From assembly GCA_958450365.1 (NCBI GenBank), contig CAUEEP010000074.1, positions 248,001-312,000 of the forward strand: DNA of 64,000 bases. The letters are read 5' to 3'. This DNA comes from Mesorhabditis belari. Its lineage: Eukaryota > Nematoda > Chromadorea > Rhabditida > Rhabditidae. The notes under the pieces were generated by a model that ran no database searches, had not been told where the DNA came from, and saw only the letters and a program-made list of their open reading frames with translations. Shown here piece after piece: positions 1 through 11,180 of the stretch; the stretch's first letter is position 1; each line of letters starts with the position of its first letter. Both the position numbers and the translations under genes were made by a program.

Positions 1-1238
1 ATAAATAGCCAAATTTTCAGCTTGATCTAATCAATCATTTTTGTTCAAGTTCCATTTGAAGAATTTTCAGAAAAACTTCAATCTCTGCTGAAATTCGTTT
101 CAAAAGTTACCCAAATTTGCCTAAGCATGTCTTAAATTCGATAATATATAACTTTTATTTAGAGAAGTCTAATTCAATTGGTGTATTAAATATGTTTTAT
201 GGAAAATACGAAAAAGTGTATCAAATTTCAAGTTGTCAATCTAATAGATTTGTATTCATCATTTAAAGCCATTTTTCAGTCTATTTTAAATTTAATTTTA
301 GCTTTTAGAAAGACTTCAGAATTGCCAAATCCAATAAAATAAAGGCATTTTTCAAACGCGTCCTTCTTGTAAGACTTTTCTGATTGCCAAGGAGTTGACG
401 TCCTTATCTCAAGGAAATAAAGCGAAAATTTTCCCAATGCTCGTTCGTTACTTTTTTTTGAAACTTATGAGGGTTTTTTGGGAGCTATATGAATAATTTC
501 CTCTCGTTCCATTTTACCATTTCTCAAGTTGTCAGAATTTCAGGGATTTCGAGTAACGTATTGTAACATAACATAGTAACGAGTAACATATTAGTATTGT
601 AATTCGCTTTCTAGACTTATGCAACGTTTCATTAAAACAATAGATAACCTAATTCTTATTCTGTTCAACTATAGGGTAAACTCAACCAATAAAATTTTCC
701 ATAGTGGCGAAGATAAACACTTTTTTTGGCCTACCCTGTATAAAATTCTCAGTCTAAATTCTTTGATCTCGAAAATGCTTTAAAAATGTTATCCAATTTT
801 ATAAAAAGTAGCGACAATGGTCTGTCTAACTTGAATCATTCTATGGACTCATTCTTCAGCAAGCTCATCGGCTTCAGCAGTTTCATTCAAATCCGCATTA
901 TCTGCAGCTCCCACATCTTTAAGTTATCAAAGTTTTCAACCTTAGATAAACAGAAAAAAAAATCTGTTTTTTCCGCATCCACAAAAGATGAATTTGCGAC
1001 GGAGAGGAAATATTTACATCAACACTACAGCAACAACTTGATGAGTTCCATTCTGAGTTCAAATATATTTTATTTTTCATAATATCTTTCAAAACCAAAA
1101 CCCGCAAAATCTAAACTTTTAAGGAGACAACTTTAACGGCTTTCTATGCATTTTCAGTTTTAATTGAAAGTATAATCAACAAATCCACATGTTAATTTTC
1201 CAATTTTTCCATAATATTTGATCACCCATTGATTACAG
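1..1238. other. AT-rich stretch without a supported gene
   Basis: No reading frame with coding-like composition and good splice sites was found. The stretch precedes a paralogous exon fragment at 1239 and could contain decayed upstream exons of that copy, but none is recognisable. Confidence 0.5.
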
Positions 1239-1369
1239 AAACTCAAGAAATGAAGTTCATCCGGCCAATTGGTTTTGATGGAAGAGAGAATGAAGTGATT
1301 GTGAATGGATGTGGAGAAATTGACGTTAACTCATCTTTTCTACCATTTCTATGGAATGGAAATACTTAG
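1239..1369 (+). pseudogene. Fragment of the kinase-associated last exon (third paralogue)
   Basis: After a clear acceptor (gattacag) the frame reads MKFIRPIGFDGRENEV and runs to a stop after about 40 codons. The same block, IRPIGFDGTENEV, opens the long last exon of the pseudokinase gene at 57945, also a few codons after its acceptor. Both exons therefore descend from one ancestor. Here only the first 20 or so codons are conserved before the frame degenerates and a foldback element begins at 1504. No kinase exons are recognisable upstream, so this is a relic rather than a gene. Confidence 0.65.
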
Positions 1370-1503
1370 GACACGCTTCCGCCACTTAAAAAAGCAATTT
1401 TGTAGGCTTGGACGTCAATTCCACCACAAACGCTTCAGAACTTAGTGAACTCGATGAAAAGTCGACTACTCAACGTCATCGAGAAAAAGGGAGCATCTAT
1501 TGA

Positions 1504-2236
1504 TTACCGTATTTACTCGAATAGAAGACCGGTCCTCTATTTTTTTCAATTACCCCCTAGACCCCGTCTTCTATTCGAGGCCGGTCTTCTATTCCACGAA
1601 AACTTTCAGGAAAGTAATCAGCGTTTAAAAAAAACGTTTTATAGAAATTTATTGTTTCGAATCATCTTTGGAGTCACATTAAACTGTCGAGCAGCCGCCT
1701 CTTTCGAGTTTTTCTTTGAAAAACGAATGGCCTCGAGTTTAAAGAGGCACTGTAGGCTTTCGTTTCGTAGCACGTCCCATCACTTTAAAAAATGCTACTT
1801 TTCCGTTATACCTCCGCCAACTCCACATTTCCGTTATACCCCGCCAGTTTTTAGGTAAAAAAAGATCAGATAATCAAATAATTAAAAATAATCAAAATCA
1901 AAATGGTGGGGTATAGCGAAAGTGTGGAGATGGCGGAGGTATAATGGAAAAGTACCAAAAGAATTATTAATACAAGATGTAGAAAAATACCAAAAAAATA
2001 GCGCTATTAAATGAAAATATAAAATTTTTACCCTATTGGGTAAATTCCCTTATTCTTCTCCCGTATTTGATTACGTCCACTTTTGCACAGAATAGAAAAC
2101 AGGGTATCTCGAATATAAGACCGGTCTTATATTCGAGACGGTCTTCTATATTTTTTCGATCACCCCCTAGGCCTCGTCTTCTATTCGAGAAAGTCTTATA
2201 ATCGAGACCGGTCTTCTATTCGAGTATATACGGTAA
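1504..2236. mobile_element. Foldback/MITE-like element with about 31-bp terminal inverted repeats
   Basis: The left end (ttaccgtatttactcgaata, 1504) matches the inverted right end (ending atatacggtaa at 2236) over about 31 bp with one mismatch. A second inverted pair of about 50 bp lies inside (1797-1846 against 1903-1953), and the GACCGGTC-containing end sequence is repeated internally. The element therefore folds into a long hairpin. It has no transposase, so it is non-autonomous. The open frame across its left half is a by-product of the repeat. Confidence 0.75.
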
Positions 2237-2898
2237 GTAGTTTTTATTATTTTCTATGGTGAAAGCTTTGTTTTTGTGACTTTTTAGTTGAAAAAACGTT
2301 GAAACGTTGAAAAAAACGCAAAAAGAATTAAATGAAATGAACAAGAATTAAAAAATGAAATTTCGCGCAAATTGGAGGAGTACAGTAGTTTTACCACGCT
2401 TTAAACCCAGGATTTTCTCGGAAAAGGCTGCAAGTAGTGAATTCAGATCTCTTCATTGGCTAGCTTGCTATTTGTTAGTTAAAACCTGGGAATTTCGACT
2501 ATTGTTGAGCAAGCCAGTCTTATAAAAGATTAGAGTGAGAAAAACAATGGTTGCCATCAATAGCTCTGTTTAGCAAATCAATCTGCTTTCTATCCCAATT
2601 GGAAAGCTTAGCACTGATTTTTATACTCTAACATAAGTTTTCTATTATTGTCACGTTAGTTTGCCATACTGTGACATTGCTGATTGTTGGAAAAGCAAGG
2701 TATGGTAGCTTTCTAGGTTTTTTAGGGAGATTTTCGTTTAAAAAACTGCCGTAACAAAGGTTACGATGGCTTTTTCCAGCGAGGAGGTAGCTAGAAGCAC
2801 CATAATAGTGCTATGATAGCCTCCCCTTAAGCGCATCTTGTAGAAAACGTTTACTGTCTGAAGGAATTTGCAACTCCAGATTACCAGTTTCATTTCAG
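2237..2898. other. Intergenic stretch, nothing recognised
   Basis: AT-rich sequence between the foldback element and the tyrosine-kinase exon. I see no coding frame and no repeat structure. Confidence 0.5.
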
Positions 2899-3073
2899 AT
2901 TAGGATTCCTACAAGAAATCAATTTCATGAAGCAATTAGAGTATCATCCTCATATTCCTTCTTTGATCGCCTGTTCAACGGCCCCAAATTACCCTCGAAT
3001 CTTGACAGAGATTTGTGAACTTGGAGATCTCTTGACTCTAGTCAGAAATCTTAGATTGGATTATAAAAATATT
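2899..3073 (+). pseudogene. Isolated exon of a nematode receptor tyrosine kinase (N-lobe)
   Basis: The exon sits between a good acceptor (catttcag) and donor (ATT|gtgagt) and encodes 58 residues, including EINFMKQLEYHPHIPSLIAC and ICELGDLLTLVR. This is the alpha-C to hinge part of a tyrosine kinase domain: Glu of alpha-C, HPHI before beta-4, and E-x-C-E-x-G-D-L at the hinge, as in the nematode KIN-15/KIN-16-like receptor kinases. No glycine loop or catalytic-loop exon is found beside it, so it is probably a stranded fragment. C-lobe pieces of a similar kinase occur at 17950-18245 and 44838-45205. Confidence 0.7.
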
Positions 3074-3566
3074 GTGAGTTCACTGAAATATTATATTTAT
3101 CAACGTTATTCAGTTGAATGTTATAGAATTCAACGATTTGGTCCAAATCGCCTAGCAAATCAGTGATGCTTTGGTAAAGCAAATTCGCACATTTCTCTAC
3201 AAAATCCGATGTGTGAGTTTTAGCGTAAGAAGTGTCAACTTTCGATCAAGTTTAATGCTGACACGCTCGAGAAACTTATTTATCACGAAAATGCTTTAGA
3301 CTAGAGTGTGTGCATCTCAAATAAGTAATTACTTGAGTAATTTTCTACTTGAGTAAGCGTCAAGTAAAACGCGAAGTAATAACTATTCTAAAATGCTTGC
3401 TTTGGCAACTTAGTATAAAAGGAACCAATCATTTTATTCTATAAACATTTTTCTGAGTTTTTAGCTGGTTTCCGTGATTAAAAACATTTATTTTGTCTTT
3501 AACCATGTTAGGCAGCAGTCTTTGTCAAATTAGACGTAAATCAGGATTCTATCTTGAAACTGCTGG
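3074..3566. other. Intergenic stretch, nothing recognised
   Basis: No gene-like frame was seen. The stretch ends at a cluster of tRNA-like sequences. Confidence 0.4.
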
Positions 3567-3645
3567 CGCTGACCGGGTTCGAACCTGCGCCCTAACAATC
3601 CCTCGTTTAAGAAACAAACACGTGACCCACTCGGCCATTCACAAA
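3567..3645 (-). tRNA. tRNA-like sequence (long variable arm, probable pseudo-tRNA)
   Basis: Read on the minus strand it has a D-arm block (GGCCGAGTGG), a long variable region and a T-arm with GGTTCGAACC, like a Leu or Ser type tRNA. The acceptor ends do not pair well and the anticodon cannot be fixed (loop around TTCTTAA). It is more likely a pseudogene or SINE-type relic than a working tRNA. Confidence 0.4.
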
Positions 3646-3757
3646 ACTACGGTAACTTTCTTCTTGGTGCGCGCGTTAGAAAACGCTTTCTTCTTTCTTC
3701 TTTCTTTCTTCCTTTCTTCTTCCCGTCTTTCCCCCTTTCTCTTGGCAAAGTTAAGGT

Positions 3758-3830
3758 ATCGGATAGCTCAGTGGTTAGACCAATTGCCCGAAAAGCAAAA
3801 GGTCGAGGGTTCAATCCCCTCGGTTCCAAA
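3758..3830 (+). tRNA. tRNA-like sequence with C at position 33
   Basis: The D-arm is GCTCAGTGGTTAGA. The T-arm GAGGG-TTCAATC-CCCTC is perfectly paired. The putative anticodon loop is CCGAAAA, which would give anticodon GAA, but it has C where U33 is expected. The acceptor stem is imperfect. A related copy lies at 12836. Both are probably degenerate members of a dispersed tRNA-like family. Confidence 0.4.
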
Positions 3831-3988
3831 TCCTTTGTCATGCATTTCTTTACTTTATTACCTGTATCTCTTTATTTCCGGAAATCTACTTTTTCTTGCG
3901 AATTCCTTCACTTCCTTATTACTCAAGATATACCCACTCTACTCTAAACTGTATTGTTTAAGTTGGAACTAGGCGAGATCAAAACTTG

Positions 3989-4062
3989 TGCGCCGCCGCG
4001 ACTCGAACCTGCGACCTCTCGCTTACCGGGCAACTGTGCTAACTATTACACCGCAACGCACT
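3989..4062 (-). tRNA. tRNA-like sequence, probable pseudo-tRNA
   Basis: On the minus strand, 7-bp acceptor arms (TGCGTTG and CGGCGCA) pair with G-U wobbles. The loop CCGGTAA would give anticodon GGT but again has C33. The T-stem is mispaired. It belongs with the other tRNA-like sequences in this 500-bp cluster. Confidence 0.4.
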
Positions 4063-4148
4063 CAATCCACCTTTCTCCAGAGGAAGTTAACTCTTAAGTC
4101 TTATTCTAGTTTAAACAACTTGTTAACCAAAGTGTTTGACAAAAATAA

Positions 4149-4385
4149 TTAAATTAAAGCACCTACCCGATTTAGACCTAGCCTAAATCTAGATTTGCTT
4201 AATATGTCAAATTCAAACAACCGACTATTGTGACAATCTGAACTGAATGACGGTTGTGGTGGATTTGGCGGTTCAGGAGTTACATTCTCATAGCCAACTA
4301 GAAAATTAGTCGTTGATTGAACGGGTTTTTGAATCTCAATCTGTTTCAGTGAAGACACAATGAAAAAGAAGATCATTAGAAACAT
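4149..4385 (-). pseudogene. Signal-peptide exon of an unknown secreted or receptor protein (module A)
   Basis: The frame starts MFLMIFFFIVSSLKQIEIQK, a typical signal peptide, and continues with a Pro-rich stretch (TPEPPNPPQPSF) and a single Cys. A donor-like site (CGG|gtaggt) lies near its end. The same exon is present in module B at 21566-21779, where the ATG-proximal part is MFLLIFFFIVASLQ. It could be the first exon of the receptor tyrosine kinase whose pieces travel with this module, but that link is only inferred. Confidence 0.45.
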
Positions 4386-4657
4386 CTCTTTAAATGAATG
4401 TTCTCTCGTTTCTCTCTTATCTTTTGATTTGGTGCTTCAACAATAGTCGATTACCAGAGGAAACTCTTGAACAAGCATAATCCGTGAGTTGAAAATAGGT
4501 TGATTCACGGCTCATATCAATTCATACTCGGCTTTTCGAACCACTTTTTCAACCAATGAAAAACTTGATCACCATATTTCTTTTAAGGATCCTGAAACAT
4601 AATGCGCTTGAACATGAAGTTTAAATTAAGGTTTTATAGACATCGAATTGTTAGCTA

Positions 4658-7600
4658 TCAGATAAAGCACAAAATCCTTGTTCTTTTCATTTTTTTATCA
4701 GGTCTAATGACATCAGGCTTTCGTTGTTGTGCTTTAAAGGCAGTGGAATCTCCAATTCGTGATATGAATCGTTTTTTGAGACGCTGAAAACGAAATAATC
4801 TAACCATCTTGTTGTCAATGCTTCATTCGTTTCCTATTCCTGATACCTGATAAAGTTTAATGAAAAGATCTCGATAGTATTTAGTCACAAAAAGAACGAT
4901 GAGACAATTGCCGGAGGAATGCAAAGTGGTTATCATTATTGCATTGGATAAAATGTTTTCTGAAAAGGAAACCGTATAAATAGGAGTTTTAAATACTTAC
5001 TTGTTTGCTTATCTTGAACAAATGTTGATAAAAATATTATAATCAAAGGTAGAACACATATTGTCCCCAAAAAGATTATCTAGATATTTTTAATGACACT
5101 TTTTTTTGCAATTAGTTTAAGTGAGGTTTTGACTAAGGAATTTTGTCAAGTCAAGATCGAGTTTTCACATGAGCCTTGGCCCATCTGATAGAGTTTTCAT
5201 CGGGGATTCTGAGTCCGCTTTTTGTTTTACCGGAAGGCTTCTGTAACACGAGATATTTGGCATACAAAATTTGGCTTTTTTTCGGCTGATTTACAAGCTT
5301 TACTCATTACTTGTTACCTTCTGCCTTTTGGCCACAGAAGCGTTTCGAAAAAAACTCAAAGCAGATGCAGAATCCTTGATGAAAAGTCTATCAGATGGGC
5401 CAAAGTGCATGCGAAAACTCGTTCTTGACTTGACAAAATTCCCTAGTAAGATTATCGAATGGATCTGTGAGCACAAAATCGGTCGGTCGTTCCCTTTTCG
5501 AAACCGAGAGGTCGAGATAAATTTGCAAGAACGAAACAAGGGTGGAAAATTCGAATCGAAGACAAATTCTATCAACTTCATCGCCTCTAGACAGCCCGAC
5601 TTTGCTGCAGGGATCGAAAAACTGACTACTCGTTGGCAAAAGTGTATTGATTCTAACGGTTGTTATTTTGATTAATTTGATTACTTTCAATAAAAATTTT
5701 TGCAATTGGAAATTAAGAAAAATGCGGTTATTCACCGGAGTACCGAATAAATATCATCCGAGAATCCACTCATGTACCTGAACGAACGAAACTCGTAATA
5801 ATTGTTGATGCATCGTTTGTAATTTGACACTCAGAGGAGGCCCGAGATGAGGAAGTTTACATAAAAGAGTTACAACAACAATGGTCCAACTAAAAGCTTA
5901 ACTTTGAGACAACTTAAGTTACTCTGGTATTACTTAACAAATAAGTCGAACGTATTTTTAGTTTCAAGTATGAGCTCGACATGGACTTTAATTTATTTAA
6001 AAGATCAACCTCGTCAAAAAGACCCCGAGAAGTCCGAATATTGCAAGTGACAGGGGAAAATTTGAATCGTTGATAAGAACAGAGCAATCAACTGAAGCTA
6101 TGGTCTAAGAATTGTTTAATTGTATTTTTTCTCAAAAAATTTTTAATTTAAATAAAGTTACCCTATTATTTTCGTGTATTTGATAAGGAATCACCAAATA
6201 ATCAATGTAAAAGACGATAGTGATCGCCCAAAGAAATGCGCCGGTGTAAAAAAACTAAAAAAATTAACATTTTTCAAAATTGATTTCTTTTCATACAGAA
6301 AATATTCGTCGAACTCGAATTTTCCATTCTGGAGACGATATAGCGAGACATCGAAGAAGAAAGTTATAGGAATGTAAAAGAAGGTGAAAGAAAGAGAGAA
6401 ATACATAAATGTGCTAGAATTTGCAGTTAACAAGAAACAATAACCATCTCATCTTACAGTAAATATGAGAAGCTCCGTTCGACTGAAGTCTATTGAACTT
6501 GCTGAAATGATGGTGAAAGGTGGGATAAGGACGGGGCGAGTGAAGGACAAAGTAATCGTCGTTGATAAGGAACACAGCTAAAATGAGATGTTAAAGGGGG
6601 TAACAATCGAGGCTGATTCCAAGTGGGAAATTTTTATCGCTGATAACTATTATTTTGTTTTTATTTCATGCTTTTTATATCAAAAATAGCAGAAATAAAT
6701 AGGCTGATTGATTTCCTACCACATTCGGCAACATTTTGTTTATGAACATCTCCTGCTGCGGCAGACAGGTTTGAACGAGCCCACTGACAAGCCACTCCGC
6801 TCGCAGAAAATCAGAATCATCTCTTATTTAACTTTTCTTTCAAGACGATGAAGCTATTGATGATAAACTGACGTACGTCATTGTTGAGTTAGCACAATTG
6901 GAAATTTTCCTGCAACATTGCTATATTTGCGGGAAAATTCATGGAGGCCGAAGTAAAGGAAAGTCGAGAACAATCAATTGGGCAAGAAATGGAATTTGCC
7001 TTAGCAGCCGTAACTCGATGTTCATGTCAAAATGATGAAAGGATTTGATGGTCGACACAGAAGTTTGTAGAAGGTCCAGAAACTTGATTGGCCAACGTTG
7101 CAATCACAGCAGCCGCTCAAGTTGCACAAATTGGCCACCCTAATTTGGCTTCCGTCTTTTATGTTTTAAAAATGCCGTTCTTATCGAAAGGATATTTTCT
7201 TCGTTTTTCAAAAAAATCAGGTATGATCTGTATCTATCAGATAACAGGAGTGTTTGATTTAGATCGGAAATCCTGGATACAAATCACCAAGATAGACTGG
7301 AAATGAGTTATTGTCAATGCCCCATAAAATATTTAAGCTGTTCACCCAATTGAAACCAACTTTCTTCAGGGCCAGATTGACAGTCTTGGACCACTCGACC
7401 ACGCGTATAAAGGAGCTTCAGTAATTCCACTTTTTACAAAAAACGGTCCCACTAACCTAATTTGATTTTTCAAAATTAGATAAAATTTTACACATATAGC
7501 CAAATCGGTTCAGCCGTTTTCTCTAAAATCGCATAAGATACAGACACACAGATATACTCTCTCTCTCTCTCTTACAATCAGTAGCGATCAAAACGATCAT

Positions 7601-7784
7601 TTCGCTTAGAATCAACACAAAATTATCATATACTTACAATGATCGCAATTTGAAGCATTCTGAACGTTTTAATATGATCTGGAGCTTTCACACAACTGAA
7701 TATACCAATGGTGAGTGAGCAAATAATGCCATCGATTAGAAGTGGAATTAAATAAAGAGTCTCGAGAATTGAATATTCTGACAT
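4658..7784 (-). pseudogene. Chemoreceptor pseudogene, module copy A (TM1, TM6, TM7 exons only)
   Basis: Exon 1 (7784-7638) reads MSEYSILETLYLIPLLIDG and holds TM1. It ends at a clean donor and is followed by more than 2.5 kb of inserted repeats. The last three exons (5079-5001, 4959-4847, 4783-4658) encode TM6 (ATICVLP-like), TM7 (MITTLHSSGNCLIVLFVTKY) and a basic C-tail RLKKRFISRIGDST. Exon phases agree. The layout and the KYYRDL motif after TM7 fit the Srh/Sri/Str-type nematode serpentine receptors. Exons for TM2-TM5 are missing and the block at 5100-7570 occupies their place. Copies B and C have the same defect, so the loss predates the duplications. Confidence 0.7.
5100..7570. mobile_element. 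Composite repeat block inserted in chemoreceptor A
   Basis: The block contains a mariner transposase C-terminus on the plus strand (5571-5675, ending LTTRWQKCIDSNGCYFD plus stop). Near 6846-7250 there is a decayed frame with a C-x2-C pair and W-A-R-N-G-I-C spacing that I cannot assign. It ends with a tRNA-like/CT-rich boundary (7540-7572). The same block, with the same order, occurs in copies B (18880-21050), C (41810-44040) and D (8455-9975). I see no intact transposase or common terminal repeats. Confidence 0.6.
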
Positions 7785-7799
7785 TAGAGTCTGATAGTG

Positions 7800-8110
7800 G
7801 GAAAAGTGAGCCCAATGTGACTGTTTGTGAACCCAAAAAGTAGGGTGGGCAAATTGGAAATGAAAATGGAAGCAGGTGTTTTTTGAGAGTCAGGGGACAG
7901 CTGTAAACTTTAAGAAATAGTTTTCGGCCTGTGATGAAAATTTGCTAAACCTTACTGTTTACCCTGATTTTAGGATACGATCACCTATCATGATCCTGGT
8001 TACATCACTTATTGTTATCAAGGTGAGTTTTGTAACTTCAGAAGTTTCCCATAGCTTTTTCTTTATCTTTTCGTTTTTATTTATGCTTAATTTTTTAAAA
8101 TCTATTTATT
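7800..8110 (+). other. Module A flank with a short exon-like hydrophobic segment
   Basis: This is shared with 44240-44540 in copy C. After an acceptor-like site the frame reads SPIMILVTSLIVIK and stops at a gtgagt donor, which would suit one membrane exon. No neighbouring exons were found. The remainder is non-coding. Confidence 0.3.
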
Positions 8111-8279
8111 ATATATATGTCGCAGCCGCTCGTGATTTTCAGCCGCTAGTGATTGAATCACCAACGGCTAGCCGATGGTGATTGAAAGTTTTTTTAATGA
8201 AACATTTGGAATACAATGCAGATTTACCTCAAATGCAAACAAAAAAGTTAGGTTAATTTGATTGATTTTGATTTTCAGC

Positions 8280-8420
8280 CGCTAGTGATTGAATCACCAG
8301 CACCAGCAAGTCGAAGACTTCGAACCAGGAACAATCAAGCTAGGAAACACTGGATGACAATAGCAAGGGATAGAGAAATGTGGAAGCAGGTTGTGATCTG
8401 CGCAAATAGGAACACCTGAG
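8280..8420 (+). mobile_element. 3' end of a non-LTR retrotransposon
   Basis: The frame reads RTRNNQARKHWMTIARDREM, then WKQVVICANRNT and a stop. W-x-x-x-A-x-D-R-x-x-W is typical of the extreme C-terminus of LINE reverse-transcriptase polyproteins. Only about 40 codons remain, joined directly to the next repeat. Confidence 0.55.
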
Positions 8421-8454
8421 TGCGAAGACAGATCAAAAAAAAAATTCCCAATTC

Positions 8455-9975
8455 TGCTAACTCAACAATGACGTACGTCAGTTTATCATCTTCAATAGCT
8501 TCATCATCGCTAAACTTGAAAGAAAAGTTAAATAAGAAATGATTCTGATTTTCTGCGAGCGGAGTGGCCTGTCAGTCGGCTCGTTCAAACCTGTCTCCCG
8601 CAGCAGGAGATGTTCATCAACCAAATGTTGCCGAATATGGCAGGAAATCAATCAGCCGATTTGTTTCTGCTCTTTTTGGTATCTTTTTGGTATCAAATAA
8701 AAACAAAATAATAGTAATCGGCGATAAAAATTTCTCACTTGGAATCAGCCTCGATTGTTCCCCCCTTTAACATCTCATTTTAGCTGTGTTCCTTATCAAC
8801 GACGATTACTTTGTCCTTCGCTTGCCCCGTCGTTATCTCATCTTTCACCATCATTTCAGCAAGTTCAATAAATTTCAGTCAAACGGAGCTTCTCATATTT
8901 CTTGTAAGATGAGCTGGTTATTGTTTCTTGTTAACTGCAAATTCTAGCACATTTATGTATTTCTCTATCTCTTTCATCTTCTTTTACATGTGTATAACTT
9001 TTTTCTTCGATGTCTCGCTATATCGTCTCCAGAATGGAAAATCCGTGTTCGACAAATATTTTCTGTATGAAAAGAAATCAATTTTGAAAAATGTTAACTT
9101 TTTTAGTTTTTTTATACGAACGGAGTTCTTTTTTCGATCACAAGCTTCTTTTACATTGATTATTTGGTGATTCCCTATCAAATACACGAAAAAAATAGGG
9201 TAACTTTATTTACATTAAAAATTTTTAGAGAAAAAGACAATTAAACAATTCTTAGACCATAGCTTCAATTGATTGCTCTGTTCTTTTAAACGAATCAAAT
9301 TTTCCCCTGACACTTGCATTCGGCGGACTTCTCGGGGTCTTTCTGATGAGGTCATACTTTAAACAAAAAATACGTTTAACTTATTTGTTTAGCAATACCG
9401 AGTAACTTAAATCTTCTCAAAGTTAAGCTTTTAGTTGGGGCATTGTTATTGTAACTCTTTTGTACAAACTTCCTCATCTCGGGCCTCCTCTGAGTATCAA
9501 AATACAAACGATGCATCAACAATTATTACGAGTTTCGTTAGTTCAGGTAAATGAGTGGCTTCTCATTAAAATTAAAATAACTGCATTTTTCTTAATGATT
9601 TCCAATTGCAAAAATCTTTATTTAAAAAAAAGCAAATTAATCAAAATAACAACCGTTAGAATCAATACACTTTTGCCAACGAGTAGCCAGTTTTTCGATC
9701 CCTGCAGCAAAGTCGGGCTGTCTAGAGGCGATGAAGTTGATAGAAATTATCTTCGATAGAATTTCTCACCTTTGTTTCGTTCTTGCAAATTTTATCTTGA
9801 CCTCTAGGTTCCAAAAAGGGAACGATCGACCGATTTTGTGTTCACAGATCTATTCGATTATCTTAGTGAAATGCTCACTTCAACCCCTTGTAAAAAAAGT
9901 GTGATTAAAAATATCTAGATCATCTTTTTGCTGACAATATCTTTTCTACCTTTGATTATAATATTTTTATCAACA
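8455..9975 (+). repeat. Inverted partial copy (D) of the module A insertion block
   Basis: This stretch is the reverse complement of about 5040-6900, with many small differences. It carries the same mariner tail (now on the minus strand around 9640-9800) and the same 80-codon open stretch at 8928-9170. It ends inside sequence matching the TM6 exon of the receptor. Copies A and D therefore form a large inverted repeat around a centre of about 1.5 kb. Confidence 0.7.
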
Positions 9976-11180
9976 ACAAAAAATATTAAACTAGCTGACA
10001 AAACGATTGAAAAGGAAAAATCGCGATGAATATCACAAATCTCAATGTGATCTCATATTTGTTGTCCTTGTGTTCACAGAAATAATCGAAGAAGTGATCG
10101 GCTTTTCTTTTGGTTTCCGCAAGAAGAATACACTTGTGATGCTAAAAACAAACAAAAAGTTTAATAATTTTTTTCAATTTCAGTATTTCTCGACTATTCA
10201 GATTCGAAAATATAAAGAACCGATTTCAAAAAGAAGTTTCCTTTCCGATTGAAGTTTCGTTGGACAATTTATCTTGAATATTGACCTTTCTTGAACTTGT
10301 TGAGTTTGTTAAAATCAAAACATTAGAGAGACTATAAAGAAAACCTGTTGATCCCAACGAAAAAGATCGCCTGAAAGGAGTATGGCGTCGAATAGAGTAA
10401 TTCAGAGACGTTGGCGCCAAAAAAGTATGAGCAAATGTTTTGCGTGAAATTGAGAATGATTGTGTTGGCGATTATGAGAAACGAGAATGTCAACATCTGC
10501 AATTATAAAGCAATAAAGGAAACTTTGTATTTTATCTGTTCTGAAACCAGAATTACCACAATGTATTCTCTTTTTACAGCCAATAATTATAGCTAATTTT
10601 TTTTAAATTACCCTCCAATTTTGAAGGAAAGAACATGTAGAGAATCAAGGCTTTTTGATGCTCATTTGACATTGTTTGCCAAATTAATATTTTCTTAAGT
10701 GAAAATTAATATTTTCTTAAGTTGACACCAAAATGGGTTTCTTTTGAAGAAAGTGCTCAAACTGTCACATATGACAATAGCCGGCAGTTTTCAATTCACC
10801 AACCCAACAGATTCAATCACTAAAACGCCAACTTTTTAGAGCTATAAGTTTTGCGTTTCAGCTTCAATTTTGCTGAAATTTTGCTATTCTTCTAGAAAGA
10901 GTTTAGAAAATAGACGTGCTTTTGATTGACTACGTTTAATTAGAAATTTCAGAAAACTCAGATGGTTTTTGAGAGAAATTCAGGCGATCAGGCATTTGGT
11001 TTTGATTCTGGCGATATATTGCCAATTAAAAGACTTGATCGTTACTTGTAAAGTCTTAAATTTAACAAAAACTTGCTATAATTACAAATTTTTCAGAATA
11101 TTCGGCGTTAAATAGTTTTTTGTTATCTTAAAAGCTGAATTTGAGGACCGAAAAACAAGGTGTCACCCTGTAAGTGCTCA
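9976..11180. other. No supported gene; one interrupted coding-like run
   Basis: On the plus strand, about 10340-10510 reads KDRLKGVWRRIE, stop, FRDVGAKKV, stop, ANVLREIENDCVGDYEKRE. The codon use looks coding and the W-x-x-I spacing is loosely globin-like, but the two stops and missing context make any assignment unsafe. At 10710-10790 there is one arm of the foldback family also seen at 52034-52290. Confidence 0.35.

Noticed and set aside
1445..1858. 137-codon frame on the plus strand
   Set aside because: It lies on the inverted repeat arms of the foldback element; composition and context do not support a gene.
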